From assembly GCF_051488685.1 (NCBI RefSeq), contig NZ_JBPSEH010000003.1:244019-308018 (forward strand): a stretch of 64,000 nucleotides of DNA. Reading direction: 5' to 3'. Below, one piece after another: positions 33,414-42,348 of the stretch. Position 1 is the stretch's first letter; every line of letters begins with the position of its first letter. The stretch comes from Melioribacter sp051488685. GTDB taxonomy: Bacteria > Bacteroidota > Ignavibacteria > Ignavibacteriales > Melioribacteraceae. Below the pieces are notes generated by a model. It made no database searches. It was not told where the DNA came from and saw only the letters and a list, made by a program, of their open reading frames with translations. The position numbers and the translations under genes were made by a program.

Positions 33414-35810
33414 TCATTTCTCTTCAAAAACCATCTTGTCAATATTAAAGTAACTACCATCGGCAACAAACTTGAGAATATGAATTCCTTCATCGAGTTT
33501 TAAGGTTGTTGTTATTACTTCCCAGTTTTGATATCCTTTTGTATCGGGCGCCGAAATGATATCAGTTATTACCTCGTCATCACATTCTAAATGAAATTTC
33601 CCGTTATTCATTGATGATGCCAAATAAAACGATACTTTATAGAGTGAAGACTTTTTTACAGTTACCGTATATGACAGCCATTCTCCTGACTGAATCCATC
33701 CTACGTTATAACCACCAGCTAAACATTTCTCAATATCGACACCTTCATCAAGACGGTATTCGCCACCTTCATTTATGTTGTTTTTATCATAATAGGCATC
33801 GCCGGCACAACCCGTATCAAAATCTTCTGCTTCGATAATTCCTGGTATAACATGTTCTTTGAAAGGTTCCTGCTTTTTATCGCAAACTTCAATAGACTTC
33901 CATGTTGAAGACAAAGGAGAAAGAACTCGTGAGATGCCCACCTTACTCCCATTAATAATAGTGTCATTAATTGATAATAGAACATCAGAAAATTTTTTGT
34001 TTGAGATTTTTAGATGTCCATAATAAGTAAGCTCTATTTTCCAGAGCTGATTATCTTTGCCACTGAATTCGGTAAGAGTAAGCTCTTTGCCAGTATCGTC
34101 AATAGACAAAACTTTATTATTGCCCCGATTGATAATTTTATAAATACCTTTATCAATCGACTCAAATTTCCATTGATTTTCATAATTTTTTCTTTTGTTT
34201 GTCAGAGCCAGGTCAGAACCTAACACCAGGTTACCATAATGATTAGCTGGAACTATGTAATAATGCTCTGAATCCCACAATTCTGCATAATTGTTAAGAG
34301 GAGGAATCTTACCGTTGAAACTCAATTTTATTACGTATGCATATTCTTCGAAAAACTCTTCGGGCAATTTTATAAGCAACCCTTCTTCTTGTTGAACATA
34401 ATCTAATGGCTGATGATTTCCTTTTTCACCATTAATTATTTCAATTGACTTAAGATTTTCAAGGGATATTCTGTTGGAGCCCAATAGTCTAAGCTTAATT
34501 TCTTTCTGTTCTTTATCCCATCCAAGCAAAATAGCATAAAGAGTAGTATTGTCTTTCGACTTTGTATAGCGAATATCTTTAGCCGTCCCCTGAGGAGGCG
34601 CAATAAACACTCCATGTTCTGCTCCCATTTTTGTTGGTCCTTCGCCATACCAATCCCACGATTGTGTATTGTATATCGCCTCGCCATATTTTTTAAGCCA
34701 GGAACCAATTGATAGCAAAATCTCTTTTTGTTCATGCGGAATAGTCCCATCTGCCTTTGGGGAAATATTAAGGAGGAGATTACCATTTTTACTTACTTTA
34801 TCGATAAGTGAATGTAATATTTGTTTTGCTGAATAATAGGTTAATCCCTCAGTATAACACCAGCTGGAAGCACTAACAGCATCGTCAGAAAGCCAGTAGA
34901 TATCAGTAAGGTCAGTAGGGCCTCCACGTTCATAATCCAGTAAAGCGCATTTTGTATTTAAGCCATCTTTAAAAGTCGCCACCACTTCTTTATTCCAATC
35001 AAGTGCGCGGTTATAATAATATGAAAGGAATTCAAGAAGAACAGGTTGTGAAATGCGATGCAGGTTAAAATCTTGGTAAATAATATCGGGTTGGTAGTTA
35101 TCAATAATTTCCTTGTGTTTTGCCAGCCATAGTGATTCATTTTTTTCTTTCCCCTGTTGGCCATATAGCATTTGAAGTCTGGGATCATCGGTGTGAGGAA
35201 CATGTTCATAATATCCAGTAATGTTATATGCGTGATGCATGGAAAGAATCACTTTCATATTTCTTTTTCTTATAGCTTCTGTGAGCAAACCAACTAAATC
35301 AAGTTTCGGTCCCATGTCTTTAGCGTTCCATGGATTCACTTTGCTTGCCCACATGGAAAAACCGTCGTGGTGTTCGGCTACCGGTCCGGCAAATTTCGCT
35401 CCAGCATCAGCAAAGAGCTGTGCCCATTCTTCAGGATCGAAATTTCCGCCCTCAGATTTCAGTTTCGGTGCAAACTGCACAAAATTGCCTTGTTTATCTC
35501 TGGCTCCAAGTATAAAATTGTGATACGGCCATTCAGAGGGATCTCCATAAAACTCGATATGATGTTTATTCTCCGAAGAACCTTTTATGTACATGCTTCG
35601 GGGATACCATTCGTTTGAAAAAGCCGGAACAGAGTAAACTCCCCAATGAAAATAAATGCCAAACTTTGCATCCTTGAACCATTCAGGAACAGGATTTACC
35701 TTTTCTAAAGATTCGAAGGTAGGTTGAAAATATAACCGCTCATTTTGTTGAGCCCATAAAGAACCTATGAAAAGGAAATAAACAAGCAGTATTTTTTTGT
35801 TTCTAAGCAT
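33414..35810 (-). CDS. GH29 alpha-L-fucosidase with beta-trefoil and CBM6 domains
   Basis: 798 residues from ATG 35810 (MLRNKKILLVYFLFIGSLWA), preceded by AGGTG. The GH29 domain (about 30-490) shows KFGIYFHWGVYSVPAF, EHHDGFSMWASKVNPWNAKD and IIYQDFNLH, where the Asp is the likely nucleophile. A ricin-like beta-trefoil (about 515-650) and a CBM6 domain (about 665-798, GIIEAEDFDTG, GWIQSGEWLSYTVTV) follow. It removes terminal fucose, as in xyloglucan side chains. The binding modules fit a secreted enzyme on insoluble substrate. Confidence 0.88.
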   Translation of the reverse strand: MLRNKKILLVYFLFIGSLWAQQNERLYFQPTFESLEKVNPVPEWFKDAKFGIYFHWGVYSVPAFSNEWYPRSMYIKGSSENKHHIEFYGDPSEWPYHNFILGARDKQGNFVQFAPKLKSEGGNFDPEEWAQLFADAGAKFAGPVAEHHDGFSMWASKVNPWNAKDMGPKLDLVGLLTEAIRKRNMKVILSMHHAYNITGYYEHVPHTDDPRLQMLYGQQGKEKNESLWLAKHKEIIDNYQPDIIYQDFNLHRISQPVLLEFLSYYYNRALDWNKEVVATFKDGLNTKCALLDYERGGPTDLTDIYWLSDDAVSASSWCYTEGLTYYSAKQILHSLIDKVSKNGNLLLNISPKADGTIPHEQKEILLSIGSWLKKYGEAIYNTQSWDWYGEGPTKMGAEHGVFIAPPQGTAKDIRYTKSKDNTTLYAILLGWDKEQKEIKLRLLGSNRISLENLKSIEIINGEKGNHQPLDYVQQEEGLLIKLPEEFFEEYAYVIKLSFNGKIPPLNNYAELWDSEHYYIVPANHYGNLVLGSDLALTNKRKNYENQWKFESIDKGIYKIINRGNNKVLSIDDTGKELTLTEFSGKDNQLWKIELTYYGHLKISNKKFSDVLLSINDTIINGSKVGISRVLSPLSSTWKSIEVCDKKQEPFKEHVIPGIIEAEDFDTGCAGDAYYDKNNINEGGEYRLDEGVDIEKCLAGGYNVGWIQSGEWLSYTVTVKKSSLYKVSFYLASSMNNGKFHLECDDEVITDIISAPDTKGYQNWEVITTTLKLDEGIHILKFVADGSYFNIDKMVFEEK

Positions 35811-35855
35811 AAAGGCACCTATAAATTTTATGAAACTATCCATTAAATTTTATAT

Positions 35856-36977
35856 TCAGTATTTAATACACTGTTCAGTCCATGTTGGTCCATTTATATA
35901 AAACATACCATTTTTGTAGAATACTGGTTCAATGAAAAGTTGTTCAAGTTTTTCCCATGGTTCAAGCTTTCTATTCATACCTTTTTCATAAAACAAACAA
36001 TGACCGGAACACCATAATTTTCCATCTGGGCCTTCAAAAAGAACAATATGACCCGCTTCACAATATGGATCTTCACTATCTTTGTATTGTAAATGATCGT
36101 AACCTCCTTCAATAGCAAGTTCAGGCCGATATCCTTTTTTTCTTGAACCAAAAATAGGTTCACGATTTGCGAGTTCCCATGGCCCTAATGGAGATTTTGA
36201 TTTTAACAATCCAACCTCATATCCTCTTGTCCACGAAGAAAAAAACATAAAATAAATATTATCCTTTTTTACAACAAAAGGAGCTTCTATGCCACCAATC
36301 ATCCAATCAGGATTTCCTTGACTTCTTTTATCTAAAAACTTCTCAAGAGGTGTAATTAATTTTCCTTTTTCCAGATCAATTTCTGCCTGAAACAGTCCAT
36401 TACCACTACAATACAGGTAAACTTTTCCATCATCATCTTCGAACAAAGTAGCATCATTATTATACTGAGGGGTTAAGGGTCCATTCACTAATCTATATGG
36501 CCCTGTAATATTATCGGCAACAAATAGCCATATACTGTGTGTACTCATCCCTTTTGGATCTTCTGGAGTTACTTTACCGCTATTTACAGTAAGCCAAAAT
36601 CTGTTTTTAATAAAATGTATTTCAGGAGCCCAAAACCGACCATTATAAGGACAATCAGGCGGAAGCTTTTTAGCATCGATTATCCATGAATGATGTTTCC
36701 AATGAATCAAATCATCAGATACAAGTAGTCGTACACCTGGATTTGGACCTGTCCATACTGGATGTGAAGTTCCTGTACAATACCATTTATTCTTTACTTT
36801 GATAACACAATAATCCCTCATGGATAATGATGTGTCTCTTGTAATAGGATTGGTATAACAAAAAGTTCTATCAAAATTATTTTCTGCAATATTTGCTATT
36901 TCCTGAGAAAAGGACAGGTCAAAAAAAGAAAAAAAAGTGAACAATAAGATGAGTTTTATTTTATTCATAATCTTCAT
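35856..36977 (-). CDS. GH43-type glycoside hydrolase
   Basis: 373 residues with a signal peptide (MNKIKLILLFTFFSFF). Five-blade propeller features: RFWAPEIHFIKNRFWLTVNS, NNDATLFEDDDGKVYLYCSG and GGIEAPFVVKKDNIYFMFFS, which carries the expected acidic residue of the general acid. It probably releases arabinose or xylose from side chains. It overlaps the upstream GH43 by four bases; a second ATG at 36968 would place the signal peptide at the start. Confidence 0.82.
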   Translation of the reverse strand: MKIMNKIKLILLFTFFSFFDLSFSQEIANIAENNFDRTFCYTNPITRDTSLSMRDYCVIKVKNKWYCTGTSHPVWTGPNPGVRLLVSDDLIHWKHHSWIIDAKKLPPDCPYNGRFWAPEIHFIKNRFWLTVNSGKVTPEDPKGMSTHSIWLFVADNITGPYRLVNGPLTPQYNNDATLFEDDDGKVYLYCSGNGLFQAEIDLEKGKLITPLEKFLDKRSQGNPDWMIGGIEAPFVVKKDNIYFMFFSSWTRGYEVGLLKSKSPLGPWELANREPIFGSRKKGYRPELAIEGGYDHLQYKDSEDPYCEAGHIVLFEGPDGKLWCSGHCLFYEKGMNRKLEPWEKLEQLFIEPVFYKNGMFYINGPTWTEQCIKY

Positions 36978-38323
36978 TTTTTATGAAATTTTATCCAATC
37001 TACTTCTATAGGACTGTTTGCAGTAGAAACGACAACAATATTATGAATGCCAGATTCTATTTTAGAAACCTTTGATTTAATGATTCTCCATTCATTCGTT
37101 GGTAAAATGTTAATTTCTGCGATTTTCTTTCCATTGAAATGGTCTAATCGAATCTCAAGAGATCCACCATTTTCAGCATACACAGAGAAGAACACTTCAT
37201 CAAATTTACCTTTTTCAAAGTCTACGGCATTGTATTGAATCCAAGCATCCTTTTCATTAAAAATAGTTTTCCATCCTTTAAATTTATTTAAAGTATCAAT
37301 AAAAGTTATTGAAACCCCTTTATCGCTCACTTTACTATACCTATCAATATTTATTTCTTTAATTGCCGGGGTAATTCCAGCTCCACGCAATGTGGGTATC
37401 ACTTTACGAATTGTTCCATCTTCATTAAAGAATAAACTATCGATTCTAACTGACCTGTTTTTATCGAAGTGAGGGGAATAATCGTTATGGTGGTAAAACA
37501 AATACCACTGTCCATTGAATTCAATTATAGAGTGGTGGTTTGTCCAGCAACCAGTAGACGATTCATCCATAATTACTCCGGCCATTTTAAATGGACCAAG
37601 GGGATGGTTTCCTATTGCATACTCGAGTCGTTCGGTTTTGTTTTCTACATGAGGAAAAGTTAAATAGTAAATACCCTTTCGCTCAAATACCCAGGGACCT
37701 TCTATGAGGCCTTTTTCAGGTAAATTTTTAATAACTTGAGGTTCAGAATCTAATTCCAGCATATTATCTTTAAGTTTTGCAACAAATATTTTTCCTAAAG
37801 ACCAGTACAAATAAGCTTGACCATCTTTATCAATAAACACATTTGGGTCAATACCGACCACTCCTTCAATAGGTTTCGGCTGGGGAATGTAAGGACCTTC
37901 AGGTTTATCAGCAATAGCTACGCCAATCGAAAATCTTTTTCGTCCATTAGAATCAACAATATTGCTAATAGTTGGAAAATAAAAATAGTATTTTCCATTT
38001 TTTTCTATACAGTCTGGTGCCCACATACTGTAAGTAGTAGTATCAACCCACGGTACTTGATATTGCGATACAATGACTCCATGATCGGTCCAATCAATTA
38101 AATTTTCGGAAGAGAATACATGATAATCCTCCATGCAAAACCAATCGTTTCGTAAGTTTTTATTAGGTGGAACTGGAATATCGTGGGAAGGGAATACATA
38201 TACTCTCCCATTAAAAACTCTTGCCGAAGGGTCGGCAGAGAATTGATTTCTGATGATCGGGTTTTGTGCAAAGACATTTTCGAAAATCAAAAATATGCAA
38301 AGAGAAATGAATATCTGTTTCAT
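36974..38323 (-). CDS. GH43-type glycoside hydrolase with C-terminal CBM6-like domain
   Basis: 449 residues: signal peptide, GH43 propeller (about 20-315), CBM6-like domain (about 320-449). Catalytic context: NQFSADPSARVFNGRVYVFP (base Asp), VVGIDPNVFIDKDGQAYLYW, and LIEGPWVFERKGIYYLTFPH (acid Glu). The C-terminal domain has WIQYNAVDFEKGKFDEVFFS and ends in IEVDWIKFHK. Likely an arabinofuranosidase or beta-xylosidase for arabinoxylan or xyloglucan side chains. It follows the GH9 gene by 6 bases. Confidence 0.87.
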   Translation of the reverse strand: MKQIFISLCIFLIFENVFAQNPIIRNQFSADPSARVFNGRVYVFPSHDIPVPPNKNLRNDWFCMEDYHVFSSENLIDWTDHGVIVSQYQVPWVDTTTYSMWAPDCIEKNGKYYFYFPTISNIVDSNGRKRFSIGVAIADKPEGPYIPQPKPIEGVVGIDPNVFIDKDGQAYLYWSLGKIFVAKLKDNMLELDSEPQVIKNLPEKGLIEGPWVFERKGIYYLTFPHVENKTERLEYAIGNHPLGPFKMAGVIMDESSTGCWTNHHSIIEFNGQWYLFYHHNDYSPHFDKNRSVRIDSLFFNEDGTIRKVIPTLRGAGITPAIKEINIDRYSKVSDKGVSITFIDTLNKFKGWKTIFNEKDAWIQYNAVDFEKGKFDEVFFSVYAENGGSLEIRLDHFNGKKIAEINILPTNEWRIIKSKVSKIESGIHNIVVVSTANSPIEVDWIKFHKK

Positions 38324-38329
38324 ATTACT

Positions 38330-40849
38330 TCACTTATTTTTTACGATGTCATTAATTGCATTTCCAAGTAGAATGTAAGCGGCACATCCACTTATTGTAC
38401 ATTCGTTTTCACCCCACAAAAAAGGCCAATCATCTTTATTTTCCAGAAAGTCGGGTTTTAAGAGAATTAATCCAGGCGTAACACCGCCTGCGATAAAACC
38501 AAAATCGGCTCGATTGTTACTATACATGACTCTTTTCGATTTTACTCCCACAGTGGCTACAAACGAAACATTTGAATAAGGATGGCATCCGAAAAGATAA
38601 TTCAATGCTCTAAATACATACTCAGGTCCAAAGATTTCTGGATAATATTTATGAGCATAATAATTTGTGATTCCCCAATTGATAACCGAAGGATTGATCC
38701 CCCAGTTTCTATACATTGAAGGTACGCCATACGGATTTTCTTTTAATAATCCGTCATTGTATTCTTTATACTTTACCACATAATCTTTTAATTTGTTTTT
38801 ATACTCATCATCCATATATGGACATGCCTGTAAAGCAGGGGTAATACTCATAGGAAGAAATCGATTTAATGCTTGCCAGATCTGTTCCTTAAATTTTGTA
38901 GCATATTCTTCTTCTCGAGTGGTAATATACAATTGAAGAGCAGCATCTATTTGAATAAATCCTCTTCTAAAACCAAAAAATTGCGATGTATCAGACTGAT
39001 CAAATTTATTTTTATTTTCATCCCATAATCTTTTTGCCTCTGTAAGGCAATCATTTGCCAACGAAGGATTAAAATCTTTCAAAGCACGACTTGCTGCAGC
39101 TAGCGCTGTAATGGCCTGATAATCTAAAAAAGGATTACGCATTGTAAAGGCCCATCTATCATCCATTGTACCACTGGATGTACCATCGGATTCGTAAGGT
39201 TTCAAATTTGGATTATAAGGTAGATTATCAGTAATTGTTGATGCGTCACCCAAATGATGATATTGGTGTAAATTTGAAACATTAATTCCACGAGCGGGAT
39301 GGCCAATATTTTTAACCTGTGCAACAAGATTCAAAACACCATGTTCAATTTGTTGAAGTAAATCGGGCTTTCCATCAGGACGATGGATATCAACATAACG
39401 TGAGGACTGATCTATATATGTTTGGTCACGATCAACTTTGAATTTCTCCCAGGTATCAACAAAGCTCAGGATTACGCTTGTATGTGATCCAGTTTCAATG
39501 TCGAAATCACCTGCATCGAACCAACCACCTACAGCCAAACCAGGAATTCGTTGCAATGGTTTATATTTTGTATCTGTTGAATCACCCATTGCATATAAAT
39601 CAAAATGCTTATGATTTGGTGGCGCCTGTAATGCATCATCTAAATAAGGAACACCGTGCCAAACACGATAGGCTTCATTTACTTTCATGTGATCCATTTG
39701 AACTGGAAACCAAATATCTAACGTAGGATGCCAGATATTTGCATAAACATTCTGGTCTATAGGAAAAGGATTTGTTTTATGTTGACCATATTGAATAAAA
39801 TATAAACCATGTTCTTTTACCGAACTAAAGTTGAATTTCACATAATAATATCGAAAATAATTTCCCCATGGTATTATCTCTGAAGTATATTTCTCAATAA
39901 ATTTACCATCAGGAGTAATTTGAAATAATGATGCCTTTGTTAGTGGTTTGTCGTTTTTGTCAAGCTCAATGACTGCAATTTTTTCTTGATCTGGATGATA
40001 CCCTACCTGAGAAAAACCAATCACTGGCGGTCTTACCCAATCTGGAATGGTAGTAATTTGGATATGCCATTCAAGCACCTTCCCTGTTTTACCAGCAGGT
40101 AATAAACTTCTTACAACAAACCAGCCATTCTGAGCAACAATTCGACCATCGAAGAGCATCAGCTCCGATTCTGATTGAATCTTTATCCGCCGTTCATAAT
40201 CCTCGGGAGCCATAATTAATGTTTTTCCTGTTGAGAAAGGATTGGGCTCAACAAATTCTCCTTTTCCTCTATCATCAAATGTCGTAAACCCTTGAAATTG
40301 TTTTATCTTTTTACTCGCCTGTTCTGTGTAAGATGAACTTATCGGGTATCGTGGAAAATAACCAATTTTTCCATCCATCAAATAGGTTTTCTCAAAATAT
40401 GCAGATGGTAAAAACTCTAGATTGAAACCAGCATGTCCTTCTAATTCTTTGGGCAATGGTTTATCTAAAAATACACTAATTAATAATCCGTCTTTTTCTG
40501 ATTTAACACTTATTCTGGAGTCAAAATCATATTCTTTGTACCGCAGGATAACATCAATTGTATTATTCTTTTTATCTACTTTTCTATCGAGGGTAATTGG
40601 TATCAGATCCCATTGTTCTGGTGTATGCCGGAGTCTTACCGCACCACCTGTTGCCGTCCGCACTCCGTGATGAATTATTTCTATTCCGGATGTCTTCTCA
40701 TCGAAAAATATTCCATCATAATTATTGTTAAAAACAAAAACATTCGCTCCTCTGGTTTCAAAATATTCAAGATCATTTAAATAAAATTTTTGTGCAAAAG
40801 CCCCAGAGAAGCTGATTAAAAAAAACAAAATAAAAATTTTTGCTTTCAT
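38330..40849 (-). CDS. GH9-family glycoside hydrolase with N-terminal Ig-like domain
   Basis: 839 residues from ATG 40849, with AAAGGAG just upstream. An N-terminal beta domain of about 270 residues is followed by a CelD-type Ig-like domain (PVIGFSQVGYHPDQEKIAVI) and the GH9 (alpha/alpha)6 domain. GGWFDAGDFDIETG holds the catalytic Asp region; YLFGCHPYSNVSFVATVG and WGENECTISGCAAYI correspond to the late conserved motifs, with Glu as the probable acid. The extra N-terminal domain is unusual. It should cut the beta-1,4-glucan backbone, perhaps of xyloglucan, or act as an exo-enzyme. Confidence 0.85.
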   Translation of the reverse strand: MKAKIFILFFLISFSGAFAQKFYLNDLEYFETRGANVFVFNNNYDGIFFDEKTSGIEIIHHGVRTATGGAVRLRHTPEQWDLIPITLDRKVDKKNNTIDVILRYKEYDFDSRISVKSEKDGLLISVFLDKPLPKELEGHAGFNLEFLPSAYFEKTYLMDGKIGYFPRYPISSSYTEQASKKIKQFQGFTTFDDRGKGEFVEPNPFSTGKTLIMAPEDYERRIKIQSESELMLFDGRIVAQNGWFVVRSLLPAGKTGKVLEWHIQITTIPDWVRPPVIGFSQVGYHPDQEKIAVIELDKNDKPLTKASLFQITPDGKFIEKYTSEIIPWGNYFRYYYVKFNFSSVKEHGLYFIQYGQHKTNPFPIDQNVYANIWHPTLDIWFPVQMDHMKVNEAYRVWHGVPYLDDALQAPPNHKHFDLYAMGDSTDTKYKPLQRIPGLAVGGWFDAGDFDIETGSHTSVILSFVDTWEKFKVDRDQTYIDQSSRYVDIHRPDGKPDLLQQIEHGVLNLVAQVKNIGHPARGINVSNLHQYHHLGDASTITDNLPYNPNLKPYESDGTSSGTMDDRWAFTMRNPFLDYQAITALAAASRALKDFNPSLANDCLTEAKRLWDENKNKFDQSDTSQFFGFRRGFIQIDAALQLYITTREEEYATKFKEQIWQALNRFLPMSITPALQACPYMDDEYKNKLKDYVVKYKEYNDGLLKENPYGVPSMYRNWGINPSVINWGITNYYAHKYYPEIFGPEYVFRALNYLFGCHPYSNVSFVATVGVKSKRVMYSNNRADFGFIAGGVTPGLILLKPDFLENKDDWPFLWGENECTISGCAAYILLGNAINDIVKNK

Positions 40850-40862
40850 GATACTCCTTTCT

Positions 40863-42296
40863 TTATTTACTTGGTTTAACATTTACGATAATTCTTTTAT
40901 ACCTTGTCAAATTGGGTTTTCCTTTATCAGTGACTTTTAGTATAAAATGAACGGTTTCTTCTTTATTTACTTCAGGCGCTTTGATATAAACTCTACTCGC
41001 ATTCTCTGCAGATTCAATCTTTACAAATTTTTTGTACGAACTTGCTTCAGGATAATTAAACCATAAAAAGCCAATATTATCGCCATCTGGATCATAAGAA
41101 TCCGCTGCGTCCAACGTGAAGTATTCACCAGAATTAACCGTAATGTTTTCCGGATGTTTCAATATCGGAACAGGTGGATGATTTGCTTCTTTATATGATT
41201 TCACGCACCAATCCATACGGGCTACAAAATCATTTTGAAAATCGTCCCTCCAGCGCCATAAAGTAACTTTATTATCACAAAATGTTTTTTCATATAATTT
41301 TATTGTACGTCCATATTCACTGTGTAAATATGGAGAAAAACAATCTACAGCATTGGTCCAAATTTTTCTGGTTTCAGGCTTTTTGGGTAAACCTGAAACT
41401 CCTTTTTGTGTACTATCAAAAATTGGTTTGTAGAATTCATACCTACCTCCCCAACCACCCCAATCAGGATGCTCTGGTACATTTAAACCATTTGGGATTA
41501 GCATTAACCACGAAGGGGTGTCTCCTTCCATTCCATAAGATACATCTGGATAAAGTGCACCCAACGGACCATGCCCCTGTTGAATGTTTTGTTCTATCCA
41601 TTGATTGCTGATCGTTGTATTATCAATTCCATCAACCACCGTATTAATTGCAATCCATGTGGCACTACCGTAATCATCACCGGGACTTACAATATAAAAC
41701 AACTGAGGAAAATTCTCCCGAATCCAATATCCACTATCATCCTGATCTGATATCGTATAAACCCTCAGTTTTGCAATAAGTTGTTTCAATTCATTTTCAG
41801 ACTTTGTTCTATGAAGCTTATATAAAGCCTGAGCCAGTGTATTGGCACCTCCCCAAATCGAGATCCACAGTGGTCGATCGTCTTTCTTTTCAAGCATTTT
41901 AATAATCCACTCTGACCCTTCAGAATCTTTTCCTTCACCAACTCCATCCATACCATAACTCAGATTTCCTTTTTTTACTTTAGATAAAAGGTCTTCCATT
42001 TCAGGAAAACCCGATTCATGCTGATTCAGATTGGGTTGAACTTTACCATATGCTTTAACAAGCTTTATTATGGATTCAGGTTCTGGATTGGTTTTCTTCC
42101 AGACGGATGTGGTAGCAATTAATCCTTCGATATCAATTACATTTGAATAAAGTAGTAATCGTATCATGGATTGGGTGTCATCCGGTTCATTTTCTATATC
42201 GGTTAACACAATTAATCTTTGCTTCTGAATAGCTTCCAAAGTGATTACTGGAAAGAGAACAAAAAGGAATAGTATTAAATAAAACTTTTGTTTCAT
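40863..42296 (-). CDS. DUF1593 / Sde0182-like nucleoside-hydrolase-fold protein
   Basis: 477 residues with a signal peptide. RLIVLTDIENEPDDTQSMIR is the nucleoside-hydrolase-like Asp cluster of DUF1593; PLWISIWGGANTLAQALYKL follows. The C-terminal 90 residues form a PKD/cadherin-like beta domain (YFTLDAADSYDPDGDNIGFL). The family is named after a cellulose-binding protein of Saccharophagus (Sde0182) and is common in plant-polysaccharide loci, though its reaction is not established. It lies 13 bases upstream of the GH9 gene. Confidence 0.87.
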   Translation of the reverse strand: MKQKFYLILFLFVLFPVITLEAIQKQRLIVLTDIENEPDDTQSMIRLLLYSNVIDIEGLIATTSVWKKTNPEPESIIKLVKAYGKVQPNLNQHESGFPEMEDLLSKVKKGNLSYGMDGVGEGKDSEGSEWIIKMLEKKDDRPLWISIWGGANTLAQALYKLHRTKSENELKQLIAKLRVYTISDQDDSGYWIRENFPQLFYIVSPGDDYGSATWIAINTVVDGIDNTTISNQWIEQNIQQGHGPLGALYPDVSYGMEGDTPSWLMLIPNGLNVPEHPDWGGWGGRYEFYKPIFDSTQKGVSGLPKKPETRKIWTNAVDCFSPYLHSEYGRTIKLYEKTFCDNKVTLWRWRDDFQNDFVARMDWCVKSYKEANHPPVPILKHPENITVNSGEYFTLDAADSYDPDGDNIGFLWFNYPEASSYKKFVKIESAENASRVYIKAPEVNKEETVHFILKVTDKGKPNLTRYKRIIVNVKPSK

Positions 42297-42348
42297 AGAT
42301 AAATGACCTCTTAATAAAAACCTATGATTTAACTAGAGGATGCAATCA